Part shown: piece after piece, positions 57,513-64,000 of the stretch | How positions within the stretch are numbered: the stretch's first letter is position 1 | Layout of the letters: every line of letters begins with the position of its first letter | NCBI GenBank assembly: GCA_947629775.1 | Contig: CANRFA010000006.1 | Coordinates: forward strand, 23,459 to 87,458 | DNA from: an uncultured Oscillospiraceae bacterium | GTDB taxonomy: Bacteria > Bacillota > Clostridia > Oscillospirales > Oscillospiraceae | Direction of reading: 5' to 3' | DNA length: 64,000 bases | Made by a program: the position numbers and the translations under genes | The notes under the pieces: generated by a model | The model's input: only the letters and a program-made list of their open reading frames with translations | What the model was told of the DNA's origin: nothing | Database searches by the model: none

Positions 57513-57541
57513 TTGTGGAAGGGGGGAAAGTGTGATAGTAT
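57513..57541 (+). promoter_or_regulatory. Candidate ahcY promoter
   Basis: TTGTGG-N17-TAGTAT. Confidence 0.45.
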
Positions 57542-57574
57542 ACCGGTAATTCTGAAAAAGGAGCGATTTTCACT

Positions 57575-58819
57575 GTGAGCATGGTAAAGGATATGGCGCT
57601 TGCCCCCTCCGGACACCGCAAGATCCGGTGGGTTCGGGACTTCATGCCGGCTCTGGGAGGGATCGAGGAGCGCTTCCGCCGGGAGAAGCCCTTCGCCGGG
57701 CTGACCATCGCCGTCTCCGTGCACCTGGAGGCCAAGACCGCCAATCTGGGGCTGGTTCTCCAGGAAGGCGGCGCCGAAGTCCACCTGACCGGCTGCAACC
57801 CCCTCTCCACCCAGGACGACGTGGCGGCGGCCATGGCGGAGCTGGGGGTGGAGACCTGCGGGATCCGGGGCGTGAGCATGGAGGAGTATGAAAACCTGCT
57901 GGTGGAGACGCTGAAGTGCCATCCCCATCTGATCGTGGACGACGGCGGGGACCTGATCAGCCTGCTGGGCGGCCGCTGCGCGGAATACGCGGACCGGCTG
58001 ATCGGCGGCTGCGAGGAGACTACCACGGGCATTCACCGGCTGAAGGCCCGGGAGAAGGCGGGCCTGCTGCCCTGCCCCATGATGGCGGTCAACGACGCCA
58101 AGGCGAAACACTATTACGATAACAAGTACGGCACCGGACAGTCCAGCTGGGACGCCATCATGCACACCACCAACCTGATCGTGGCCGGCAAGACCGTGGT
58201 AGTGGCCGGCTACGGCTGGTGCGGCAAGGGCATCGCCATGCGGGCCAAGGGTATGGGAGCCAACGTGATCATCACGGAGGTGGATCCGTTCAAGGCGCTG
58301 GAGGCCACCATGGAGAACTTCCGGGTGATGCCCATGGACCAGGCGGCTCCTCTGGGAGATCTCTTCATCACCGCCACCGGCTGCAAGGACGTCATCGTCC
58401 GCCGGCACCTGGAGGTCATGAAGCACAACGCCATTCTCTGCAACTCCGGCCACTTCGACTGCGAGGTGGATGTGAAGGCCCTGGCGGACATGGCCGTGGA
58501 GCGCTTCCCCCGCCGGGACGGCGTAGAGGGCTTCCGGCTTCCGGACGGGCGGATCCTCAATCTGCTGGCGGAGGGGCGGCTGGTGAACCTGGCGGCCGGA
58601 AACGGCCATCCGGCGGAGATCATGGACATGTCCTTCGCGGTGCAGGCCCTCTCCCTGGAGTGGCTGGCAAAGCACCGGGACAGCCTGGAGCGGAAGCTCT
58701 ACCCGGTTCCTGCGGAACTGGACAATCAGATCGGGCGGGTGAAGCTGGCCGCCATGGGACTCGCCATCGACACTCTGACGCCGGAGCAGGAGGCCTATCT
58801 GGCCGGCTGGGAGGCGTAA
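57575..58819 (+). CDS. ahcY: Adenosylhomocysteinase
   Basis: 'AVSVHLEAKTANL', 'GCNPLSTQDDVAAAM', 'YGTGQSSWDAIM', 'VVAGYGWCGKGIAMRAKGMGA'. Confidence 0.95.
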   Translation: MSMVKDMALAPSGHRKIRWVRDFMPALGGIEERFRREKPFAGLTIAVSVHLEAKTANLGLVLQEGGAEVHLTGCNPLSTQDDVAAAMAELGVETCGIRGVSMEEYENLLVETLKCHPHLIVDDGGDLISLLGGRCAEYADRLIGGCEETTTGIHRLKAREKAGLLPCPMMAVNDAKAKHYYDNKYGTGQSSWDAIMHTTNLIVAGKTVVVAGYGWCGKGIAMRAKGMGANVIITEVDPFKALEATMENFRVMPMDQAAPLGDLFITATGCKDVIVRRHLEVMKHNAILCNSGHFDCEVDVKALADMAVERFPRRDGVEGFRLPDGRILNLLAEGRLVNLAAGNGHPAEIMDMSFAVQALSLEWLAKHRDSLERKLYPVPAELDNQIGRVKLAAMGLAIDTLTPEQEAYLAGWEA

Positions 58820-58823
58820 GAGG

Positions 58824-59327
58824 ATGCACAACGAACTGACGGAAATTGACCTGCAGAAGATGCGGGAGGAGCTGGAATACCGACGCCTTACCCTCCGCCC
58901 GAAACTGCTGGAGGAGGTCAAGGTGGCCCGCGGCTTCGGGGATCTGAGCGAGAACTTCGAGTACAAGGCGGCCAAGCAGGAGAAAAACCGCAACGAGAGC
59001 CGCATCCGCTACCTGGAGAACATGATTAAGACCGCCGTGGTGATCGAGGACCACTCTTCCGAGGATACGGTGGGACTTTACGACAAAGTGACCCTCTATC
59101 TGGAGGACGAGGAAGACGAAGAGGTCTGGCAGGTGGTGACCACCGTCCGCCAGGACGTGCTCCACGGCCGGATCAGCAAGGAATCTCCCATGGGAAGGGC
59201 CCTCCTGGGGCGCCGGGTGGGAGACCGCTTTTACGTGCAGGTGAACAAGGACTACGGCTATTACGCCCAGGTGCGTTCCATCGAAAAGGGGCAGGACGAC
59301 GGCTCGGCGGAGCTGAACCGCTACTGA
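58824..59327 (+). CDS. GreA/GreB family transcription elongation factor
   Basis: 'GDLSENFEYKAAKQEKNRNESRIRYLE'; 'PMGRALLGRRVGD'. Confidence 0.93.
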   Translation: MHNELTEIDLQKMREELEYRRLTLRPKLLEEVKVARGFGDLSENFEYKAAKQEKNRNESRIRYLENMIKTAVVIEDHSSEDTVGLYDKVTLYLEDEEDEEVWQVVTTVRQDVLHGRISKESPMGRALLGRRVGDRFYVQVNKDYGYYAQVRSIEKGQDDGSAELNRY

Positions 59328-59385
59328 GCCCGAAACGGACCGGGCATTCATGGCAATATACGACAGTTTCCTGTGTTTTTTGTAC

Positions 59386-59415
59386 TGGACAGGAAGGCAA
59401 AAACGGTGTTAGAAT
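59386..59415 (+). promoter_or_regulatory. hbd promoter with flanking inverted repeat
   Basis: TGGACA-N18-TAGAAT; inverted repeat TTCCTGT (59368-59374) / ACAGGAA (59389-59395). Confidence 0.5.
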
Positions 59416-59477
59416 ACCCGTGATCTGTGGGGGATGAATCCCTCCGTGTGGATGAATAGGAAAGGCAGGCTAATTCT

Positions 59478-60383
59478 ATGGCCATTGAAAAGATCTTTGT
59501 GGTAGGCGCCGGCCTTATGGGCAGCGGCATCGCGCAGAACGCCATTACCAGCGGCTATACCGTCGTTCTCAACGACCAGCGGCAGGAGGCCCTGGAGCGG
59601 GCCAAACTGGGCATCGCCGGCCGTCTGCAGCACATGGTGGACAAGGGCACCCTGACCGAAGAGCAGAAGGAAGAGTGCCTGAATCGGCTGTCCATCGATC
59701 CCCGTATCGCCGGAGCCAAGGACGCGGACCTGGTTGTGGAAGCGATCTACGAGAACCTGAACGCCAAGCAGGCTGTTTTCGAGGAACTGGAGAAGTACTG
59801 CAAGCCCAGCTGCATCTTCGCCTCCAACACCTCCTCCATCTCCCTGACGGCTCTCGGCGCGGTCACCAAGCGCCCCGAGCGGGTGGTCGGCATGCACTTC
59901 TTCTCCCCCGTGCCCGTAATGCGTCTGCTGGAGGTCGTCTACGGCCTGCGCACCGCCCAGAACGTGCTGGAGGATATCCAGGAAGTGGGCAAGAAGATGG
60001 GGAAGACCATGATCCTGGCCAAGGATAAGCCTGGCTTCATTGTCAACCGCGCCCTGATCCCCATGCTGAACGAGGCCGTTGAGATCCTGGACGAGGGCAT
60101 CGGCACCGTCGAGGACGTGGATACCGCCATGAGACTGGGCTGCAACCACCCCATGGGCCCCCTGGCCCTGGCCGACATGATCGGTCTGGACATTCTCTTC
60201 CAGATCATGCAGGTCTTCTACGAGGACCTGGGCGACACCAAGTATCGTCCCGCCCACCTGCTGCGCAAGATGGTCACCGCCAGGTACTACGGTCGCAAGA
60301 CCGGCGCCGGCTTCTATCTCTACGAGAACGGCAAGGCCATCGGCGTCAACCCCGTGCTGACCCGCGACCACGCGCTGGCGTAA
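59478..60383 (+). CDS. hbd: 3-hydroxybutyryl-CoA dehydrogenase family protein
   Basis: 'IFVVGAGLMGSGIAQNAITSGYTVVLND', 'SNTSSISLTALG', 'VGMHFFSPVPVM', 'DTAMRLGCNHPMGPLALADMIGLD'. Confidence 0.94.
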   Translation: MAIEKIFVVGAGLMGSGIAQNAITSGYTVVLNDQRQEALERAKLGIAGRLQHMVDKGTLTEEQKEECLNRLSIDPRIAGAKDADLVVEAIYENLNAKQAVFEELEKYCKPSCIFASNTSSISLTALGAVTKRPERVVGMHFFSPVPVMRLLEVVYGLRTAQNVLEDIQEVGKKMGKTMILAKDKPGFIVNRALIPMLNEAVEILDEGIGTVEDVDTAMRLGCNHPMGPLALADMIGLDILFQIMQVFYEDLGDTKYRPAHLLRKMVTARYYGRKTGAGFYLYENGKAIGVNPVLTRDHALA

Positions 60384-60496
60384 GAAATCGCATTTTCCCT
60401 CTCCGTACATGGTTCTGGCAGGCGCCCTCCCTTCCCGGGAGCGGCGCCTGCTCCGCGTATTCCGGCGGGAAGCGGTCATGTTCGAGGCTGCAGGGT

Positions 60497-61117
60497 TCAG
60501 AGCTGGTGGACCGGTATCCCCCGAAGAGCCAGATCCCGGCGCAGACGGCCGGCGTCCCCCAGGAAGAGTACGCCGTCCATGCCGGCCTGTTTGCCTCCGT
60601 CGATGTTGGCGGGGCTGTCGTCGATGAAGAGACACTCTCCGGGGTGGAGCCCGAAGGTGCGGAAGAAGAGCTCGAAGATCTCCCGGTGGGGTTTGAGCAT
60701 GTGATGGTCTGCGGAGACCAGCACGCCGTCGAAACAGTCCCAGCCTGGCAGGCGAGGACCGTATTTGTGGAGCGCGGAGGTGGCATTGGAGAGCAGGTAC
60801 AGGTCATAATCCAGGCCCTTCAGCTCCCGGAGCAGGTCCTCCATGCCCGGGATCCCGGGCAGGGGGTGGCGCCACCAGCCCAGAAGCAGACTGCGGACGC
60901 AGGGGTGCAGCCGCTCCGGCAGCCGGGCGCAGATGGAGCGGATGGCGTCCTCCAGAGGGAGGGTGCCCCGGTCCAGCTGAACCCACTCCAGGTTCTGAAA
61001 GACTTCCCGGACGAAGAGGTCCGTGTCGTCCGGCGGGACGCCCTCCCGGGCGGCCTGCTCCGGAGGACAGCAGCGGAGCAGAACATTGCCCATATCGAAG
61101 ACGAGAGTACGGTACAA
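60497..61117 (-). CDS. HAD family hydrolase
   Basis: 'TLVFDMGNVLL', 'LYLLSNATS', 'CLFIDDSPANIDGGKQAGMDGVLF'. Confidence 0.93.
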   Translation of the reverse strand: MYRTLVFDMGNVLLRCCPPEQAAREGVPPDDTDLFVREVFQNLEWVQLDRGTLPLEDAIRSICARLPERLHPCVRSLLLGWWRHPLPGIPGMEDLLRELKGLDYDLYLLSNATSALHKYGPRLPGWDCFDGVLVSADHHMLKPHREIFELFFRTFGLHPGECLFIDDSPANIDGGKQAGMDGVLFLGDAGRLRRDLALRGIPVHQL

Positions 61118-61258
61118 GGCACGATTCTCCTTTCCTCCGGCCGAAGGCCGGGCGATGCGATGAGCAGAACAGACAGGACCTGCGGAGCAGGGCCTGAATG
61201 CCGGAAGAAGACGGTTTCCGGGTAACGACCCGTTTCAGGGAGCAGAGGCCGGCCGGCA

Positions 61259-61301
61259 GAAAAAGCGCCGCTTCCCGGGGAGAACCGGAAAACGGCGCTT
61301 G
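61259..61301 (-). terminator. Terminator downstream of C-GCAxxG-type gene
   Basis: AAAAAGCGCCG...CGGCGCTT; minus strand ends CGGCGCTTTTT. Confidence 0.8.
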
Positions 61302-61334
61302 AGGGAAGGCGTGGGGCAGATTGCGGGTCCTGGC

Positions 61335-61721
61335 TCAGGCGGGGTCTACGACCTCGGTCAGGGCCTCTACCATTTCGAAGACCAGTCCGTCGCAGTGGTC
61401 CTTGCGGACTTCGCCCCGCTCTTTGGAGGCGCGCAGCAGGGTGGCGCAGTCCGTAGCGCCGTGCTTCTCCCGGACTCTGCGCAGCATGGCCCGGGCCTGG
61501 TCTTCCCCATAGCCCAGTTTTCCAAGCACCATGAGGGCGCCTGTGATGGTGCCGCAGGTGGAGCCATGGAGCATGCCGGCCCGGAAGAAGCTCCCCAGGT
61601 CAAAAGCCTGCTGTTCGGTCAGGCCCATCTTCTCCGCGAAGGGGATGAGGACGGACTGGCAGCAGTTGTAGTGTACGGTTTCGTCGGCCCGCAGCTCCCG
61701 GGCCCGATCCAGATACGTCAT
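61335..61721 (-). CDS. C-GCAxxG-C-C family (putative redox-active) protein
   Basis: 'NCCQSVLIPFAEKMG', 'GSTCGTITGALMVLG', later single Cys residues. Confidence 0.85.
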   Translation of the reverse strand: MTYLDRARELRADETVHYNCCQSVLIPFAEKMGLTEQQAFDLGSFFRAGMLHGSTCGTITGALMVLGKLGYGEDQARAMLRRVREKHGATDCATLLRASKERGEVRKDHCDGLVFEMVEALTEVVDPA

Positions 61722-61807
61722 GACGGGTTCCTCCCTGAAAAATCGGATACCGCCATGGTAGCACAGGCCGGAACGGGGGTCAAGACAGATTCCGGAGAAG
61801 TGTCCGA

Positions 61808-62872
61808 TCAGGATCCGGGGAACGGCGGCGCGGCGGAAGTTCCGGGGGAATCCGGCCAGTGCGGGCAGGGACCCGGCGCATTTCCGGTCCGGCAGGTGTC
61901 CTGGCTGCCGCAGCGATAGCAGATCTCGTTTTCCAGGCGCTGATGGGCGAAGAAGTCGAGAATATTGTCCACGGTGGTCCGGGCGATGCCGTCCAGCGCC
62001 TCCCGGGTGAGGAAGGCCTGGTGGGAGGTGACGATCACGTTGGGCATGGTGATAAGCCGGGCCAGGACATCGTCGCCGACGATGTGGCCGGAGAAGTCCT
62101 GGAAGAAGAAATCCGACTCCTCCTCGTAGACATCCAGACAGGCCGCCCCGATCTTCCTCTCCTTGATCCCCGCCAGCAGAGCGTCCGAGTCGATGAGAGC
62201 GCCCCGGGAGGTGTTGAGCAGAATCACGCCGGGCTTCATGCGGGCGATGCTGTCCCCGTCGATCATGTGGTGGGTTTCGGGAGTCAGGGGGCAGTGGAGG
62301 GAGATGATGTCGCTCTCCGCCAGCAGCCGCTCCAGCGTGGTATACTCCACGCCCTCCAGAGAAGCGGGGAAGCGGTCGTAAGCCAGAACCCGCATGCCGA
62401 ACCCCTGACAGATGCGCAGGAAGGCCTGCCCGATCTTCCCGGTGCCGACGATGCCCACGGTCTTGCCGAAGAGGTCAAAGCCGGTAAGGCCGTTGAGGCT
62501 GAAGTTGAACTCCCGGGTGCGGTTGTACGCTTTATGGATGCGCCGCACGGAGCACAGCAGCAGGGCCATGGCGTGTTCCGCCACCGCGTGGGGAGAGTAG
62601 GCCGGAACCCGTACCACATGGATCCGCCCCCAGGCGGCGGCCAGGTCCACATTATTATAGCCTGCGCAGCGCAGGGCGATCAGACGCACGCCCAGTTCGT
62701 GGAGGCGTCTTATGGCGCCGGCGTCCGCCTTGTCGTTAACAAACAGGCAGACGGCCTCCGCGCCCCGGGCCAGTTCGGCGGTATCCGCGGTCAGTTTTGC
62801 CTCACAGAAGCGGAACTTCAGACCATTCTGGTCGTCATAGGAAGCGAAGGCTTCCCGGTCGTAGTCGTGGGT
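61808..62872 (-). pseudogene. D-lactate dehydrogenase / 2-hydroxyacid dehydrogenase, 5'-truncated by IS insertion
   Basis: 'TVGIVGTGKIGQAFLRICQGFGMRVLAYD', 'HCPLTPETHHMIDGDSIARMKPGVILLNTSRGALID'; N-terminal ~8 codons replaced by IS-end sequence (ORF begins TTG at 62899 inside the IS hairpin). Confidence 0.8.
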
Positions 62873-63257
62873 GTGAACCTCTCCACCCGCTTTTCCCAAG
62901 GGAAAATTGGGTGGAGCTTCCAGATTCCTTTAGGGAATCCCTATTCACCAGGGATAAAGCCGCTCTCAGAACGCCGGTCCGAAGAGCACGACGCCCGCAA
63001 GACGGCTAGGGGCCTGCCGGAAACCGTATGTACTGAGCCATGGCAGGAAGTTCGTTCCTGCCAGGATCAGTGCTCAGGGTAACGAGACCCTGTAATTCCG
63101 GTGCGACCCACATAACCCGGGTGAAACAGCTGCAGGTTCTGCGCCGCACAGCAGAAGCTTTTGTCTGCCATACAGCACTTACCTGTTACCAGGTAAGGTT
63201 TAAGGGATGCGTATGGTGGATACCGGCCGGAACCGGCACCCGGCCCGAACAATCAGG
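62873..63257 (-). ncRNA. Candidate omega-RNA (reRNA) region at tnpB 3' end/RE
   Basis: 385-nt non-coding tail with several hairpins (62882-62915, 62923-62939, 63041-63063, 63178-63197) between tnpB stop and element end. Confidence 0.55.
62882..62915. repeat. IS right-end subterminal hairpin
   Basis: TCCACCC-gc-TTTTCCC-aa-GGGAAAA-tt-GGGTGGA. Confidence 0.85.
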
Positions 63258-64000
63258 CTATGCAGCGCACTTTGCAGTGCGGAACATATTAAAGAAGTGG
63301 GAATAAGTCCGCTGGGGCACGCACGGCAGAGATCCCAGATACTTCTTCAGGATCTCGGGATCCAGCTGAGCAATGCCACACTGGAGGACAAATTCCTCAT
63401 CATCGTCGGCGTTCATCAGGGCCAGCCATTCCCGGAGGAAGTAGCGGGCTCCGATGTTATAGGTCGCACTCAGATCGCAGTTGTACACCTTCCCGGTCTT
63501 GAAGCGACAGACGCTGTAGTTCTTCTTCTGACCGTTGATCTCAATGGAGCGGGTTACCTCGCCACTGCCATCATAGGCATACTTGCTGGTCCCCCAGGGA
63601 CAGACGGTGGAAATCCGGATCAGGGCATTGTGGGCCTTGGACGTGGCGATCTCCTGGATCTCCCGTTTCCGCCACATGTGGAGACGCTGCTTTTTCGAGC
63701 CGCGAATCTTCCCCTTCATGTCCAGATGTTCGAAGACGATCACGCCGCAGGCGTTTTCAACTGCGAACTGGACGATTGCCGAAGCAATCTTCCGGGACAG
63801 GTCCGCATTGATGCGGTTGATCCGGCCCCACAGCCTTCTGCTTCCGTACCGCCCGTGCTCCCGCTGCCCGCGCTTCACCTGACCCAACAGCTTTGCGAGG
63901 CGGTCTTTTTCTCCCGCGAAATTGATGAACTTTCTCGCGAGGACAGTGCCGTCGCCTTGCATGATGGAGCAGGTTGCGTCGCAGTTGATACCGAGGTCCA
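63258..64000 (-). CDS. tnpB: TnpB-like RNA-guided nuclease / IS605 OrfB (5' end outside window)
   Basis: RuvC-I 'DLGINCDAT' read through the window edge, RuvC-II 'GVIVFEHLDMKGKI', RuvC-III 'YNCDLSATYNIGARYF'. Confidence 0.88.
   Translation of the reverse strand, partial: DLGINCDATCSIMQGDGTVLARKFINFAGEKDRLAKLLGQVKRGQREHGRYGSRRLWGRINRINADLSRKIASAIVQFAVENACGVIVFEHLDMKGKIRGSKKQRLHMWRKREIQEIATSKAHNALIRISTVCPWGTSKYAYDGSGEVTRSIEINGQKKNYSVCRFKTGKVYNCDLSATYNIGARYFLREWLALMNADDDEEFVLQCGIAQLDPEILKKYLGSLPCVPQRTYSHFFNMFRTAKCAA

Larger units (their letters stand above)
62873..64000 (-). mobile_element. IS200/IS605-superfamily (TnpB-carrying) element, right-end portion; left end beyond window
   Basis: tnpB-like ORF plus structured 3' region ending with subterminal hairpin adjacent to the interrupted ldh gene. 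Confidence 0.8.

Noticed and set aside
57420-57575. SAH/SAM riboswitch upstream of ahcY
   Set aside because: Short leader with no recognisable riboswitch core; only a plausible promoter seen.
62866-62878. TTCAC at the IS junction as the TnpB TAM
   Set aside because: The TAM/target site should flank the left end, which lies beyond the window; this sequence is at the right end.

Overview
GC-rich (about 60% or more by eye), densely coded window that looks like a gut-type Firmicutes/Clostridia chromosome (inferred from gene content: plsX, trmFO, long-form HPF, DUF1850/TAXI-TRAP genes, CAZymes). Main contents, left to right: (1) gamma-glutamyltransferase, a LytS/LytTR two-component system (TCS) and a divergent TAXI-TRAP transporter operon; (2) a TetR-MATE efflux pair; (3) a MalY-type aminotransferase, EamA-like transporter, PHP protein, LysR/carboxylesterase pair and GH30; (4) an orphan TAXI binding protein with GltS and a CitA/CitB-type TCS; (5) a hyperacidic SWIM-domain protein divergent from a large primase-helicase-PLD fusion (TOTE-like); (6) a minus-strand CAZyme/transport operon (GH3, small membrane protein, GH2, GPH symporter, GH78, GH43) divergent from an AgrA/AgrC-like TCS; (7) tRNA-Tyr and tRNA-Thr, hpf, an SLH-GH5 lipoprotein, plsX, trmFO and topA with a histone H1-like repeat tail; (8) a rhomboid-like membrane protein with a zinc ribbon, ahcY, a GreA-family gene and hbd; (9) a D-lactate dehydrogenase gene truncated at its 5' end by an IS605/TnpB-type element whose right end, with candidate omega-RNA structure, lies in the window. 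Most notable: the solo primase-helicase-PLD fusion with a degenerate HKD motif, the TnpB element with a readable junction and predicted guide, two 21-bp-spaced LytTR-type direct repeats next to their own TCS genes, and a domain-permuted membrane GH3. No database searches were run; family names come from motif and sequence recognition.
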